DNA of 64,000 bases from Phytomonospora endophytica (GCF_014202425.1 NZ_JACHGT010000001.1:413160-477159), one strand, 5' to 3'. Numbered from the stretch's first letter, positions 44,031 through 54,056 are shown. The notes: a model not told the origin generated them from the sequence alone. Numbers and translations: made by a program.

Positions 44031-44522
44031 ATGGGGGATCCGACATCGGATCGGCTGGAGGCGGTCATCGCCCCGGTCGTCGAAGACGCCGGATACGACC
44101 TGGAAGAGCTCAAGGTGTCCAAGGCGGGCCGCCGCAGCCTGGTCAGGCTGCTGGTCGACCGTGACGGCGGGATCAACCTCGACGCCGTCGCCGAGGTTTC
44201 CCGCCTGGTGTCCAAGGCCCTCGACGAGGCCGAGGAGACCGGTGGCCCCTTCGCCGCAGGCGCCTACACCCTTGAGGTCAGTTCGCCCGGCGTCGACCGT
44301 CCCCTGACGCATCCCAGGCACTGGCGCCGCAACGTCGGACGCCTTGTTTCGGCCCGTATCGGGGACCAGACGCTGACCGGACGGGTCAAAGAAGCCGACG
44401 ACCGGGGTGTCAGCCTCGAAGTCGAGGGCGAGACCAGCACTGTGCCGTACGGTGAGCTCGGGGCCGGACGGATCCAGTTGGAGTTCTCCCGGTCCGACGC
44501 GGCCGAGGATGAGAAGGAGTAA
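44031..44522 (+). CDS. rimP: Ribosome maturation factor RimP
   Basis: 163-residue 30S assembly factor. The N-terminal alpha/beta domain has [21 protein letters not shown] and the conserved [19 protein letters not shown] core; the C-terminal part is an SH3-like barrel ending [16 protein letters not shown] 44031 has GGAGGTG at ideal spacing; an ATG at 43983 would add 16 residues without family features. First gene of the operon that includes nusA, ylxR and infB. Confidence 0.96.
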   Translation: MGDPTSDRLEAVIAPVVEDAGYDLEELKVSKAGRRSLVRLLVDRDGGINLDAVAEVSRLVSKALDEAEETGGPFAAGAYTLEVSSPGVDRPLTHPRHWRRNVGRLVSARIGDQTLTGRVKEADDRGVSLEVEGETSTVPYGELGAGRIQLEFSRSDAAEDEKE

Positions 44523-44526
44523 CGCA

Positions 44527-45534
44527 GTGCATATCGACCTCGCCGCCCTCAGGTCGCTGGAGCGGGAGCGGGACATCTCCTTTGAGACGATCCTCGGGGC
44601 GATCGAGACCGCGTTGCTGACCGCCTACCGGCACACCGACGGCGCCCAGTCCCACGCGCGCGTCGACATCGACCGCAAGAGCGGCGCCGCGAGCGTCATC
44701 GCCCAGGAGATCGGCCCCGAAGGCGGCGTCGTCCGCGAATGGGACGACACCCCCCACGACTTCGGCCGCATCGCCGCGATGACGGCCAAGCAGGTGATCC
44801 TCCAGCGCCTGCGCGAGGCCACCGACGAGATCAACTTCGGCGAGTACGCCGGTAAGGACGGCGACCTCGTCACCGGCGTCATCCAGGCCCACGAGGCGCG
44901 TGCCGAGAAGGGCATCGTCGTCGTCGACCTCGGCAAGATCGAGGCGCTGCTGCCCCCGACCGAGCAGGTCCCCGGCGAGTCCTACGACCACGGCAAGCGC
45001 ATCCGCTGCGTCGTCGTGCACGTCTCGCGCGGCTTCCGCGGCCCGCAGATCACGCTGTCGCGTTCGCACCCGAACCTCGTCCGGCGCCTGTTCGCCATGG
45101 AGGTCCCCGAGATCGCCGACGGCTCGGTGGACATCGCCGCCGTCGCCCGCGAGGCCGGGCACCGCACGAAGATCGCCGTGCGCTCCACCGTCGAGGGCCT
45201 CAACGCCAAGGGCGCCTGCATCGGCCCGATGGGTCAGCGCGTCCGCTCCGTCATGAGCGAACTCGACGGCGAGAAGATCGACATCATCGACTGGGCGGCC
45301 GACCCGGCCGAGTTCGTCGGCAACGCGCTCTCCCCGGCCAAGGCCCTGCGGGTGGAGATCCTCGACGAGGCGACCCGCACCGCCCGAGTCATCGTCCCGG
45401 ACTTCCAGCTCTCCCTGGCCATCGGCCGGGAAGGGCAGAACGCGCGTCTCGCCGCCCGCCTCACCGGCTGGCGCATCGACATCCGGCCCGACGTGGCCCC
45501 CGACGGTCAGGCGGACGAAGCCGCCGCGGTGTGA
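44527..45534 (+). CDS. nusA: Transcription termination/antitermination protein NusA
   Basis: 335 residues, the short actinobacterial form without C-terminal acidic repeats. The N-terminal RNA-polymerase-binding domain, S1 domain (about 105-175, [20 protein letters not shown]), and two KH domains ([20 protein letters not shown] and [20 protein letters not shown]) are all present. GTG 44527 lies 4 nt after the rimP stop with AAGGAG upstream. Pausing, termination and rRNA antitermination are the known roles. Confidence 0.96.
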   Translation: MHIDLAALRSLERERDISFETILGAIETALLTAYRHTDGAQSHARVDIDRKSGAASVIAQEIGPEGGVVREWDDTPHDFGRIAAMTAKQVILQRLREATDEINFGEYAGKDGDLVTGVIQAHEARAEKGIVVVDLGKIEALLPPTEQVPGESYDHGKRIRCVVVHVSRGFRGPQITLSRSHPNLVRRLFAMEVPEIADGSVDIAAVAREAGHRTKIAVRSTVEGLNAKGACIGPMGQRVRSVMSELDGEKIDIIDWAADPAEFVGNALSPAKALRVEILDEATRTARVIVPDFQLSLAIGREGQNARLAARLTGWRIDIRPDVAPDGQADEAAAV

Positions 45535-45548
45535 AACCCGTCTCAAGC

Positions 45549-45573
45549 CCCCGGTGAAATGCGATGACCGGGG
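45549..45573 (+). terminator. Hairpin between nusA and ylxR
   Basis: CCCCGGT pairs with ACCGGGG around an 11-nt loop, 15 nt after the nusA stop. It is weaker than other terminators here and may only attenuate. A -10-like TAGACT at 45637-45642 follows. Confidence 0.5.
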
Positions 45574-45647
45574 TCCCGGGCATCGTTACGCCCCATCGCC
45601 TTGCGGGGGCGAGTCCCGCTTACTCGTTAGGAACGGTAGACTTTCCT

Positions 45648-45986
45648 GTGGTCCGACGCGCACCGGTCATCCGCACTTGTGTGGGTTGCCGTTCCCGCGT
45701 GCGGTCCACCGAGTTGTTGCGGGTCATCGCGGTCGACGTCGCCGGTCTCCGGCTGGTCGTCGATCCCGCTCGCAGACTGCCGGGCCGGGGAGCGCACGTG
45801 CATCCCGACCCAGCCTGCTTCGCATTGGCCGAACGCCGCCGCGCCTTCGGGCGTGCGCTTCGCCTGGCCGGTGTCGTGGACACCGCCCCGCTGGCGGAGT
45901 ACATCGAGCAGGCCCGTGCGGCGGCTCTGGCCATCGAAGACGGACGCGAACCCGCGGCCGTCCTCAACGACCAACAGGTTAGGTAG
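45648..45986 (+). CDS. ylxR: YlxR family RNA-binding/nucleoid-associated protein (DUF448)
   Basis: 112 residues. The defining start RTCVGCRSRVRSTELLRV and the GRGAHVHPDPACFALAERRRAFGRAL region match YlxR, a small basic protein conserved between nusA and infB. It has been described as nucleoid-associated and, more recently, as an RnpA/RNase P modulator in firmicutes; the role here is inferred. The GTG at 45648 lies five nt after TAGACT, so it may have its own promoter; upstream in-frame codons belong to the hairpin region. Confidence 0.92.
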   Translation: MVRRAPVIRTCVGCRSRVRSTELLRVIAVDVAGLRLVVDPARRLPGRGAHVHPDPACFALAERRRAFGRALRLAGVVDTAPLAEYIEQARAAALAIEDGREPAAVLNDQQVR

Positions 45987-46042
45987 ACCGACATGAGCAC
46001 ACGATGAAGTCGCTGAAATGACCAGGCTTCAAGTGCACAAGT

Positions 46043-46074
46043 GAGGTCGCGCGGGCCGATGCCCGCACGACCTC
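46043..46074 (+). promoter_or_regulatory. Leader hairpin just before the infB ribosome-binding site
   Basis: GAGGTCG-C-GCGGGC, loop CGAT, GCCCGC-A-CGACCTC: 13 pairs with one mismatch. It ends about four bases before the GAGGAG of infB. The location suggests control of infB translation or processing rather than termination. Confidence 0.5.
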
Positions 46075-46089
46075 GAGATGAGGAGTGCA

Positions 46090-49000
46090 GTGGCAGGCAA
46101 GGCCCGCGTACACGAGCTCGCCAAAGAGCTCGGCGTGTCAAGCAAAGACGTTCTCACCAAGCTCAGTGATCTGGGCGAGTTCGTCAAATCGGCGTCGAGC
46201 ACGGTAGAGGCTCCCGTTGCGCGCCGGTTGCGTGAGGTTTACGCGACCGACCAGACCCCGGCCGCCCCGGCCCCGGCGGCTTCCGCCCCGGCCGAGACGG
46301 CGACGAAGAAGCCGGCGCCCGGTGGCGCCGTGAAACCAGGACCCCGCCCGGGCCCGAAGGCCCCGGCGAAGAAGTCCGACGACGAGAAGACCACGCCCGC
46401 GAAGCCCGCGGCCGAGCAGGTCGCCGAGAAGGTCGAGGCGGCGGCGACGCCGACCCCGGCTCCGGCGCGCAAGCCCGGTCCGGCCGGCCCGCGTCCCGGT
46501 CCTCGTCCGGCGCCTCCGGCCAAGCCGGCGAGCGCGCACGACATCGAGGTCGCCGCGGCCGAAGCCCGCGCGGCCAAACTGAAGCAGGAGCAGGAGGCCG
46601 CGGTCAAGGCCGCGACCGAGGCCGCCAAGCGTAAGAAGGACGAGGGCGGCGACAAGCCTCCCGCGCGTCCGGCGACGCCCGGTGGTCCCGCACCCGCGCG
46701 TGCCCCGGGTCCGCGTCCCGGTCCCCGTAACCCCTTCGGGGTCGGTGGCCAGCCCGCGCCCGCGCCTCGTCCCGGTCCGGCGGGCGCCAAGCCCGCCGCG
46801 CCCGGTGGCGGCGGCGAGCGTCCCGGCGGTCCGCGTCCCAGCCCGTCGAACATGCCCCCGCGGCCGAGCCCGTCGATGATGCCTTCATCGCGTCCGGGCC
46901 CCGGCGGCGGTCGTGGCGGCCCCGGTGGGGGTCGTGGCGGTCCCGGCGGCGGTCGTGGCGGCCCAGGAGCGGGTGCTCCGGGTCGTGGCGGTCCCGGTGG
47001 CGGCGGTGCCGGCGGCGGCGGTAACTACCGCGGCGGCGGTGCCGGTGGCGGTGGCGGTGGCTTCCGTCCCGGCGGCGGCGGTGGCGGTGGCTTCCGCGGC
47101 GGTGCCGGCGGTGGCGCCGGTGCCGGTGGCGGCGGCGGTGCTCCGGCCGGTGGCGGCTTCCGCGGTGGCGGCGGTCGTCCCGGTGGCGGCGGCCGTGGTC
47201 GCGGCGGCGGTACCGCGGGTGCCTTCGGGCGTCCCGGTGGTCGCCCGTCGCGCGGTCGCAAGTCGAAGAAGCAGCGCAGACAGGAATTCGACAACCTGTC
47301 GGCCCCGACGATGAGCTCGGGCGCCCCGAAGGGCCAGGGTCAGACGATCCGGCTCGCGCGTGGTGCCTCCCTCGCCGACTTCGCCGACAAGATCAACGCC
47401 AACCCGGGCACGCTCGTCCAGGAGATGTTCAACCTGGGCGAGATGGTGACCGCGACGCAGTCGTGCACCGACGAGACGCTTCAGCTGCTCGGCGAGCACC
47501 TCGGCTTCGACATCCAGATCGTCAGCCCGGAGGAAGAGGACCGCGATCTGCTGGCCCGCTTCGGCATCGAGCTCGGCGACGACGATGACGACTCGGAAGA
47601 GCCGCAGCGTCCGCCGGTCGTGACCGTCATGGGTCACGTCGACCACGGTAAGACGAAGCTGCTGGACGCGATCCGCCGTGCGAACGTGGTGGACCGCGAG
47701 GCCGGTGGCATCACCCAGCACATCGGCGCCTACCAGGTGCAGGTGGAGCACGATGGTGAGCAGCGCGCGCTGACGTTCATCGACACCCCGGGTCACGAGG
47801 CGTTCACCGCCATGCGTGCTCGTGGTGCTCAGGTGACCGACATCGTCGTGCTGGTCGTCGCCGCGAACGACGGTGTCATGCCGCAGACGATCGAGGCCTT
47901 GAACCACGCCCAGGCCGCCGGTGTGCCGGTGGTCGTGGCCGTCAACAAGACCGACCTCCCCGACGCCAACCCGGCCAAGGTGCGCCAGCAGCTCACCGAG
48001 TACGGGCTCGTGGCCGAGGAGTACGGCGGCGACACGCTGTTCGTCGACGTCGCGGCGAAGCCGGGTATCGGCATCGACACGCTCCTCGAAGGCATCCTGC
48101 TGACCACCGACGCGGCGCTCGATCTGCGCGCCCCCGTCGACGGTCAGGCTCAGGGTGTCGCGATCGAGGCGCACCTCGACAAGGGCCGCGGTCCTGTCGC
48201 GACGGTGCTGGTCCAGCGCGGCACGCTCAAGGTCGGTGACTCGATCGTCGCCGGCGACGCGCACGGCCGCATCCGGGCCATGCTCGACGAGCACGGGAAC
48301 ACCGTCGCCGAGGCCGGTCCTTCGCGTCCGGTCCTGGTGCTCGGTCTGACCTCGGTGCCCGGTGCCGGTGACATGTTCCTCGTCGTGGACGAGGACCGTG
48401 TGGCCCGCCAGATCGCCGAGCAGCGTCAGGCACGCGTCCGCGCCGCCCAGCAGGCGGCGAGCCGTGGCCGACCCACCCTTGAGAACTTCATGGAGACGAT
48501 CAAGGAGGGCGAGCGTTCGACCCTCTCGATCATCATCAAGGGTGACGTGTCCGGTTCCGTCGAGGCTCTGGAAGACGCTCTCACGAAGATCGAGATCTCC
48601 GACGAGGTCCAGCTGCGGATCATTCACCGCGGCGTGGGTGCCATCACGGAGAACGACGTCAACCTCGCCCGTACCGGCGACTCGACGATCATTCTCGGCT
48701 TCAACGTGCGGGCCGACAACCGGGCGCGCGAGATGGCCGACCGCGAGCACGTGGAGATCCGGTACTACACGGTCATCTACCACGCGATCGAGGAGATCGA
48801 GGCCGCGCTCAAGGGTCTGCTCAAGCCGATCTACGAAGAGGTCGCCCTCGGTTCGGCGGAGGTCCGCGAGGTCTTCCGTTCGTCCAAGGTGGGTCTCATC
48901 GCGGGTTCGATCGTTCGCGACGGCATCCTCAAGCGGAACGCCAGCGCGCGTCTTCTGCGCGACGGCGCGGTCGTGGCCGACAACCTCACCATCGCGTCGC

Positions 49001-49134
49001 TGCGGCGCTTCAAGGACGACGCGACCGAGGTCCGCGAGGGCTTCGAGTGCGGTGTGACCTTGAAGGGTTACAACAACGTGGAGGTCGGCGACATCATCGA
49101 GACCTTCGAGATGCGGGAGAAGGAGCGCGTGTAA
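46090..49134 (+). CDS. infB: Translation initiation factor IF-2
   Basis: 1014-residue initiator-tRNA GTPase. IF2_N starts at [21 protein letters not shown]; residues about 55-265 are an Ala/Pro/Lys-rich linker, about 267-390 are a Gly/Arg-rich (RGG-like) tract, and a second IF2_N motif follows at about 420. The G domain has GHVDHGKT at 515-522, DTPGHE and NKTD; domains II-IV follow, with the fMet-tRNA-binding C2 domain at the end. I choose GTG 46090 (GAGGAG upstream) over ATG 46078. The N-terminal linker is longer than in E. coli but usual for actinobacteria. Confidence 0.97.
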   Translation: MAGKARVHELAKELGVSSKDVLTKLSDLGEFVKSASSTVEAPVARRLREVYATDQTPAAPAPAASAPAETATKKPAPGGAVKPGPRPGPKAPAKKSDDEKTTPAKPAAEQVAEKVEAAATPTPAPARKPGPAGPRPGPRPAPPAKPASAHDIEVAAAEARAAKLKQEQEAAVKAATEAAKRKKDEGGDKPPARPATPGGPAPARAPGPRPGPRNPFGVGGQPAPAPRPGPAGAKPAAPGGGGERPGGPRPSPSNMPPRPSPSMMPSSRPGPGGGRGGPGGGRGGPGGGRGGPGAGAPGRGGPGGGGAGGGGNYRGGGAGGGGGGFRPGGGGGGGFRGGAGGGAGAGGGGGAPAGGGFRGGGGRPGGGGRGRGGGTAGAFGRPGGRPSRGRKSKKQRRQEFDNLSAPTMSSGAPKGQGQTIRLARGASLADFADKINANPGTLVQEMFNLGEMVTATQSCTDETLQLLGEHLGFDIQIVSPEEEDRDLLARFGIELGDDDDDSEEPQRPPVVTVMGHVDHGKTKLLDAIRRANVVDREAGGITQHIGAYQVQVEHDGEQRALTFIDTPGHEAFTAMRARGAQVTDIVVLVVAANDGVMPQTIEALNHAQAAGVPVVVAVNKTDLPDANPAKVRQQLTEYGLVAEEYGGDTLFVDVAAKPGIGIDTLLEGILLTTDAALDLRAPVDGQAQGVAIEAHLDKGRGPVATVLVQRGTLKVGDSIVAGDAHGRIRAMLDEHGNTVAEAGPSRPVLVLGLTSVPGAGDMFLVVDEDRVARQIAEQRQARVRAAQQAASRGRPTLENFMETIKEGERSTLSIIIKGDVSGSVEALEDALTKIEISDEVQLRIIHRGVGAITENDVNLARTGDSTIILGFNVRADNRAREMADREHVEIRYYTVIYHAIEEIEAALKGLLKPIYEEVALGSAEVREVFRSSKVGLIAGSIVRDGILKRNASARLLRDGAVVADNLTIASLRRFKDDATEVREGFECGVTLKGYNNVEVGDIIETFEMREKERV

Positions 49135-49155
49135 CGCTCTCCCTCGCAACGTTGA

Positions 49156-49188
49156 GAACCGCCCCGGGCCCTGTGCCCGGGGCGGTTC
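49156..49188 (+). terminator. Terminator after infB
   Basis: GAACCGCCCCGGGC pairs perfectly over 14 bp around CCTGT. It closes the rimP-infB operon 21 nt after the stop. Confidence 0.88.
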
Positions 49189-49325
49189 CGCGTACTCCGG
49201 CGGGCGTAGTCCGGCGGGGTGTCGGCCGGGTGGGGTAGCCGGAAGTGTCTCCACCGGTCCGACGCCGGGCGGGTCGCCGGGCGACAGGCTTGGGGGACCG
49301 TTTCCGCCTGGACAGGAGTCCTCCC

Positions 49326-50180
49326 GTGTTGCTCATCACCGGTGCCACCGGCACCGTCGGCCGCCCGCTCGTCACCGCTCTGCACGCGAAGGGGGTGCGG
49401 GTCCGTGCCGTGACGCGCGACCCCGGTACGGCGTCGTTCCCCGAAGGGGTCGAGGTCGTCGCGGGGGACCCGTCGTGCCCGGCGACGCTCGCCGGGCACC
49501 TCGACGGTGTCGAGGCGGTGTTCCTCAACTCCAGCGCGGTTCGCGACGCCGCACCCGAGCTGGCCGCGCTGGCGCGTGAGCGCGGTGTGCGGCGGCTGGT
49601 GGCGCTGGCGGCGTCGAACGTGGAGCAGGATCTCGCGTTCCAGCCGTCGCGCTACATCGGTGACCGCAACCGCGAGTGCGAGGCGGCGGCCGAACACAGT
49701 GGGCTGGAGTGGGCGAGCCTGCGCCCGACGGTCTACGCCAACATGGCCCTGCCGTTGTGGGGCGGGCAGTTGCGGGCGGGCGACGTCGTGTCGTGGCCGT
49801 TGCCGGATTTCGCCGACAGTGTGGTCGACCCGCGCGACGTGGCCGAGGTCGCCGCGCACGCGCTGACCACCGACGGCCTGCTCGGCCGCAAACCGGTCCT
49901 GTCGGGTCCGGCGCCGGTCACGAACGCCGAGATGGTCGCCGTGCTCGGCCGGGTGCTGGGCCGCGAGTTGCGCTACCGGGAGATCTCAGCCACGGTGTTC
50001 GCCGAGGTCGTGGCCCGGATGGGCCTGCCGCCGGAGCTGACGGCGTCCTTCCTGGCGCGGTGGGCGGCGCTGGCGGCGGAGCCTCCGGAGGTGTCCGGCG
50101 AGGTCGCGGCGGTCCTCGGGCGGCCGCCGCGGTCCTTCGCCGCGTGGGCCGCCGATCACGCCTCGGCTTTCGGCGCGTAG
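49326..50180 (+). CDS. NAD(P)H-binding protein, NmrA-like
   Basis: 284-residue atypical short-chain dehydrogenase. LLITGATGTVGRPLVTAL is the NAD(P)-binding motif; there is no YxxxK catalytic pair, as in NmrA/quinone oxidoreductase 2-like redox sensors. DFADSVVDPRDVAEVAAHAL is typical of the group. It sits between infB and the DUF503/rbfA genes, where streptomycetes usually have no such gene, so it is probably an insertion in this lineage. GTG 49326 has AGGAG upstream. The partner or substrate is unknown. Confidence 0.85.
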   Translation: MLLITGATGTVGRPLVTALHAKGVRVRAVTRDPGTASFPEGVEVVAGDPSCPATLAGHLDGVEAVFLNSSAVRDAAPELAALARERGVRRLVALAASNVEQDLAFQPSRYIGDRNRECEAAAEHSGLEWASLRPTVYANMALPLWGGQLRAGDVVSWPLPDFADSVVDPRDVAEVAAHALTTDGLLGRKPVLSGPAPVTNAEMVAVLGRVLGRELRYREISATVFAEVVARMGLPPELTASFLARWAALAAEPPEVSGEVAAVLGRPPRSFAAWAADHASAFGA

Positions 50181-50236
50181 TGGCCACACGGTAAACCAGC
50201 TGGGCCAACCGGCCCGCCTCGGCGTAAGCTGGCGCG

Positions 50237-50530
50237 GTGTTCACCGGTACGGCGATCTTCGACATGTTGTTGCCCGGGGATTCGCGGTCGCTGAAGGCGA
50301 AACGGTCTTATGTGAGGCCGATCGTCGCGGCTCTGCGGAAGCTCGATGTGGCGGTCGCCGAGGTAGGCGGCCAGGACCTGCACGGGCGTGCGTCCATTGG
50401 GGTCGCCGCGGTCGCCGACGAGCCCGGCCATGTGGCCGATGTGCTCGACGCGTGCGAGCGCGCCGTCGCGGGACGTCCCGAGATCGATCTGCTGTCGGTT
50501 CGCCGGCGGCTCTACGGTGCGGACGACTGA
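50237..50530 (+). CDS. DUF503 family protein (YlxP-like)
   Basis: 97 residues. FTGTAIFDMLLPGDSRSLKAKRSYVRPIV with its conserved RSLKxKR motif and VAEVGGQDLHGRASIGVA core identify DUF503, a small protein nearly always between infB and rbfA. A role in 30S biogenesis is suggested by context only. The GTG at 50237 is 6 nt after TAAGCT (50225-50230), indicating a leaderless transcript separate from the upstream gene. Confidence 0.92.
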   Translation: MFTGTAIFDMLLPGDSRSLKAKRSYVRPIVAALRKLDVAVAEVGGQDLHGRASIGVAAVADEPGHVADVLDACERAVAGRPEIDLLSVRRRLYGADD

Positions 50531-50588
50531 GTCGTGGGTGGGCACGATAGTCAGGCCAGTAGGCATACGTGCGGAAGGTGTGATTGAC

Positions 50589-51020
50589 ATGAGCGAGGCA
50601 CGAGTGCGACGGCTCGCGGGACGCATCCACGAGCTCACCGCCGCGGCGCTGCGCAAGCAGGTCAAAGACCCGCGCCTGGGCATGGTGACCATCACCGACG
50701 CGCGACTCACCAACGACCTGCGCGAGGCGACGGTGTTCTACACCGTTCTCGGTGACACCGAGGAGCGCGCGGCCAGCGCCGCCGCCCTGGAGAGCGCCAA
50801 GGGCCTCATCCGCACGAGCGTCGGCCGGGCCCTGGGCCTGCGGCACACCCCGTCGATCGCCTTCGTCGCCGACTCCGTCCCCGAGACGGTGCAGCACATC
50901 GACGACCTGCTGGAGAAGGCCCGCGCGGCCGACGCCCAGGTGCAGCGCCAGGCGGCCGGGGCCCGCTACGCCGGTGAGGCGAACCCGTACCGAACCGCCG
51001 ACGAGGACGACGAGATCTGA
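50589..51020 (+). CDS. rbfA: 30S ribosome-binding factor RbfA
   Basis: 143-residue KH-fold maturation factor for the 16S rRNA 5' end. RVRRLAGRIHELTAAALR, VKDPRLGMVTITDARLTNDL and the TPSIAFVADSVPE strand are family features; the acidic C-terminal tail ends ADEDDEI. ATG 50589 has GGAAGG upstream. A genuine U-tailed terminator follows, so truB here needs its own promoter. Confidence 0.96.
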   Translation: MSEARVRRLAGRIHELTAAALRKQVKDPRLGMVTITDARLTNDLREATVFYTVLGDTEERAASAAALESAKGLIRTSVGRALGLRHTPSIAFVADSVPETVQHIDDLLEKARAADAQVQRQAAGARYAGEANPYRTADEDDEI

Positions 51021-51060
51021 GCCGGGCGGGCGTGTCCGTTACGCCCGCCCGAAGTACGCA

Positions 51061-51090
51061 CCGAGCGCCTCCGCGAGGCGCTCGGTTTTT
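51061..51090 (+). terminator. Rho-independent terminator after rbfA
   Basis: CCGAGCGCCTC-CGC-GAGGCGCTCGG followed by TTTTT: 11-bp stem plus U-tract, the most classical terminator in the window. It lies 40 nt after the rbfA stop and next to the convergent monooxygenase stop. Confidence 0.92.
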
Positions 51091-51100
51091 CGTGGGCTCC

Positions 51101-52600
51101 TCACTCGGGGCTTCCGAACCACCGTTCCAGCGCCGCGCGCAGGCGCGCGGCCTCCTGGTCGCCGCCACGCGCGCTGTAGGCGAGGTATCCGTCCGGCCGT
51201 ACGAGCAGCGCCTCGGCGTTGACCTGTTCCTCCGGTGTGGCGTGGACCACGTCGACGTGCCCGGACCAGGCGGCGGCGAGCTCGCGCAGTTCGGGCCGGT
51301 CGGCGAGGTCGAGGAGGACCGGGCGGCCGGTGCGCAGTAGTTCGGCGAGGCGGACGGCGGTGTCGGCGGTCTTGAGGTGGAGGTCGGGGGCGAACACGCC
51401 GGCGAAGGGGTCGCCCGGCTCGCCGAGGTCGTAGGCGATGTCGGCGCCGCTGATCATGCCGCCGAGGTGGACGTTGACGTCGTCGAGGTGCATCAGTTCG
51501 CGGAACAGTTCGCGCAGGGAGTCGACGCGCGGATCGGGGTTCATCAGCGCGACCTGCGCGCGGACGTTCTCCAGCACGCGGGCGGCGACGGGGTGCCGCT
51601 CGCGGTGGTAGGTGCCGAGCAGGTCCCCGGGGGCCCGGCCGTGGACTTCGGCGGCGAGTTTCCAGCCGAGGTTGACCGCGTCCTGGAGTCCGAGGTTGAG
51701 GCCCTGGCCGCCCGCCGGGAAGTGGACGTGGGCGGCGTCGCCGGCGAGGAGGACCCGGCCGCGTCGGTACTCCTCGGCCTGGAGGGCGGCGTCGGTGAAG
51801 CGGGTGAGCCAGCGCGGCGAGTCCATCGGGACGGGGCGGCCGGTGATGCGGTCCATCTCGCCGCTCAGTTCGCCGATGGTGACGGGGGAGTGGCGGTCGG
51901 GGTGGGGGCCGCGGAAGTCGTAGGTGGCGACGCGGCTGAGGCCGTAGGGGTTTGGCCACACCATCGTCCAGCCGCGCGGGGTGCGCACCCAGCCTTGCGG
52001 GGCGTCGCGCAGGTCGGTCAGCCGGACCTCGCCCATGAGCGCCGAGAGGGTGGCGGGGGTGCCGGTGAACGGGATCCCGGACAGGCGGCGGACCGCGCTG
52101 CGGGCGCCGTCGGTGCCGACCACCCAGGACGCGGTGACGGTGCGGACGGTCCCGTCGGGGCCGGTGACGTCGAGGCGGACGTGGTCGCTTTCCTGGGTGA
52201 GGCCGACGACTTCGGCGCCGCGCTCGATGCGCGCGCCCAGGCGCGTCGCCAGTGCGGCGAAGACCTCCTCGGCGTAGGCCTGGGGGCTGCCGACCAAGGC
52301 GGGTCCCTCGTTGACGACGCGGGCGAGGTCGAGGTCGAACATCCCGGCGAAGTGGAAGCGGACGGGCCGTCCGGGAGCCGTGCGCGCGAGCCCGGGGCCG
52401 GGCTGGACGGCTTCGAGGAGGCCGCGCCGGTCGAGGGTCTGGGCCGTCCGCGCGTGCAGCGTCCCAGCCTTGGACTCGCCGGTCGGCTCGGTCAGCCTCT
52501 CCAGCACGAGTGTGCGCACGCCGAGGCGGGCGAGTTCGGTGGCGAGCAGCATTCCGACGGGACCGCCGCCGACGACGGCGACCTCGGTATCAGTGTTCAT
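51101..52600 (-). CDS. FAD-dependent aromatic monooxygenase
   Basis: 499-residue class A flavin hydroxylase. VAVVGGGPVGMLLATELA is the GxGxxG FAD motif, VVGTDGARSAVRR the DG motif, and VLLAGDAAHVHFPAGGQGLNLGLQDAVNL the GD motif; a C-terminal thioredoxin-like domain follows. The closest named groups are polyketide hydroxylases (PgaE-like) and rifampicin monooxygenases (Rox/Iri, which share a ERLTEPT..S.A..LHAR segment). Substrate and any resistance role are unproven. ATG 52600 has GAGGA upstream. It is divergent from a MATE exporter gene across two dyads. Confidence 0.88.
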   Translation of the reverse strand: MNTDTEVAVVGGGPVGMLLATELARLGVRTLVLERLTEPTGESKAGTLHARTAQTLDRRGLLEAVQPGPGLARTAPGRPVRFHFAGMFDLDLARVVNEGPALVGSPQAYAEEVFAALATRLGARIERGAEVVGLTQESDHVRLDVTGPDGTVRTVTASWVVGTDGARSAVRRLSGIPFTGTPATLSALMGEVRLTDLRDAPQGWVRTPRGWTMVWPNPYGLSRVATYDFRGPHPDRHSPVTIGELSGEMDRITGRPVPMDSPRWLTRFTDAALQAEEYRRGRVLLAGDAAHVHFPAGGQGLNLGLQDAVNLGWKLAAEVHGRAPGDLLGTYHRERHPVAARVLENVRAQVALMNPDPRVDSLRELFRELMHLDDVNVHLGGMISGADIAYDLGEPGDPFAGVFAPDLHLKTADTAVRLAELLRTGRPVLLDLADRPELRELAAAWSGHVDVVHATPEEQVNAEALLVRPDGYLAYSARGGDQEAARLRAALERWFGSPE

Positions 52601-52619
52601 GGCGTCCTCGAAGCAAGTG

Positions 52620-52665
52620 GTTCCAATTTGAACTATTGAACCGTACCAGAAGGGTCGTACGGTTC
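52620..52665. promoter_or_regulatory. Two dyads between the monooxygenase and MATE genes
   Basis: GTTCCAATTTGAAC (52620-52633, imperfect centre) and GAACCGTAC-N10-GTACGGTTC (52638-52646 with 52657-52665, perfect). They cover the presumed promoter of the monooxygenase and lie about 34 bp upstream of the MATE -35. No regulator gene is adjacent, so the binding protein is unknown. Confidence 0.5.
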
Positions 52666-52698
52666 ATCGAGGTCGTACATGTAATGACCCTCGTCTTC

Positions 52699-52727
52699 TT
52701 GACTCATTACCGAGCCGGTGCCAGGAT
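52699..52727 (+). promoter_or_regulatory. Promoter of the MATE gene
   Basis: TTGACT (52699-52704), a 17-bp spacer, CAGGAT (52722-52727), then six nt to the GTG start. Near-consensus sigma-70-type geometry with a leaderless start. Confidence 0.7.
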
Positions 52728-52733
52728 GATCGC

Positions 52734-54056
52734 GTGACCACGACCGCACCCACCCCCGTGACGCTGCGGCGCATCACCGCGCTCGCCCTCCCCGCGCTCG
52801 TGGTGCTCGCCGCCGAACCCGTCTACGTCCTCGTCGACACCGCCGTCGTCGGTCACCTCGGCCGCGTGCCCCTCGCCGCCCTCGCCATCGGCGGCGGCGT
52901 CATGAGCGCCGCGGCGTTCCTCGGTAACGTCCTCGCCTACGGCGGCACCGGCCGCGCCGCCCGCCACTTCGGTGCCGGCGACCGCGGCGCCGCCGTCGCC
53001 GAAGGCGTCCAGGCCACCTGGCTCGCACTCGCCGGCGGCGTTCTGCTCGCCGCCTTCGTGCAGATCTTCGCCGGACCGATCACCCGCGCCCTGGCCGGCA
53101 ACGGCCCCGACTCGGCCGTGATCGCCGCGGAGTCCGAGACCTGGCTGCGCGTGGCCATCCTCGGCGCGCCCTTCATCCTCATCGCCCTGTCCGGGCAGGG
53201 CTGGATGCGCGGGATCCAGGAAACCCGCAAACCCATGTACATCGTCATGGGCGCCAACCTCCTGTCGGCCGCCCTCGTCCCGCTGCTGGTCTATCCGCTC
53301 GGCCTCGGGCTCGTCGGTTCCGCGATCGCCAACGTCGCCGCCCAGGCCGTCTCCGGCGTGTTCTTCATCCGCGCCCTGCTCGCCGAAAAGGTCCCGCTGG
53401 GCCCGGACTTCGGCCGCCTGCGCCGCCAGCTGTCGACCAGCCGCGACCTCATCGTGCGCGGCGTGGCCTTCCAGGTGTGCTTCCTGTCGGCGGCGACCGT
53501 CGCCGCCCGCTTCGGGGCGGCGTCCCTGGCCGCCCACCAGATCGGCCTCCAGCTGTGGATGTTCTGCGCCTTCGCGCTCGACGCGGTGGCCATCGCGGCA
53601 CAGGCCCTCATCGGCGCCGACCTGGGCGCCAGTGACGCCGAGCGCGCCCGCGCCACCGCCCGCAAGGTCGGCTGGATGGGCGTCGTCAGCGGCGGCGCCC
53701 TGGCGCTGGTGATCGGCGTCGGTGTGTTCTTCCTCCCCGGCCTGTTCACCTCCGACCAGGCCGTCCACGAGCAGGCCTACGTCCTGTGGCCCTGGTTCGT
53801 GGCGATGATGCCCGCCGCCGGACTGGTCTTCGCCCTCGACGGCGTCTTCATCGGCGCCGGCGACATCACCTTCCTGCGCAACCAGATCGTGCTCGCCGCC
53901 ACCGGTTTCCTGCCGCTGATCTGGCTGGCCTACCTCCTCGACCTCGGCCTCGCCGGGGTCTGGGCCGGGCTGACGCTGTTCATCGCGATCCGGCTCGTGA
54001 CGCTCCTGCTCCGGCTGCGCGGAGGACGATGGGCGGTCACCGGCACCGCCGCCTAA
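52734..54056 (+). CDS. dinF: MATE family efflux transporter (DinF-like)
   Basis: 440 residues, 12 hydrophobic segments in two six-helix halves. LALPALVVLAAEPVYVLVDTAVVGHLG is the typical MATE helix 1 region with the VDTA..G motif, and the second half begins IVRGVAFQVCFLSAATVAARFG. DinF-branch transporters export drugs or toxins with Na+ or H+. The gene stands between rbfA and truB, as in mycobacteria. Its TAA stop is part of TAAGCT, the probable -10 of truB. GTG 52734 is fixed by the promoter. Confidence 0.93.
   Translation: MTTTAPTPVTLRRITALALPALVVLAAEPVYVLVDTAVVGHLGRVPLAALAIGGGVMSAAAFLGNVLAYGGTGRAARHFGAGDRGAAVAEGVQATWLALAGGVLLAAFVQIFAGPITRALAGNGPDSAVIAAESETWLRVAILGAPFILIALSGQGWMRGIQETRKPMYIVMGANLLSAALVPLLVYPLGLGLVGSAIANVAAQAVSGVFFIRALLAEKVPLGPDFGRLRRQLSTSRDLIVRGVAFQVCFLSAATVAARFGAASLAAHQIGLQLWMFCAFALDAVAIAAQALIGADLGASDAERARATARKVGWMGVVSGGALALVIGVGVFFLPGLFTSDQAVHEQAYVLWPWFVAMMPAAGLVFALDGVFIGAGDITFLRNQIVLAATGFLPLIWLAYLLDLGLAGVWAGLTLFIAIRLVTLLLRLRGGRWAVTGTAA

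Noticed and set aside
46890-47260. GGT/GGC-rich tandem repeats
   Set aside because: They encode the Gly/Arg-rich linker of IF-2, in frame throughout.
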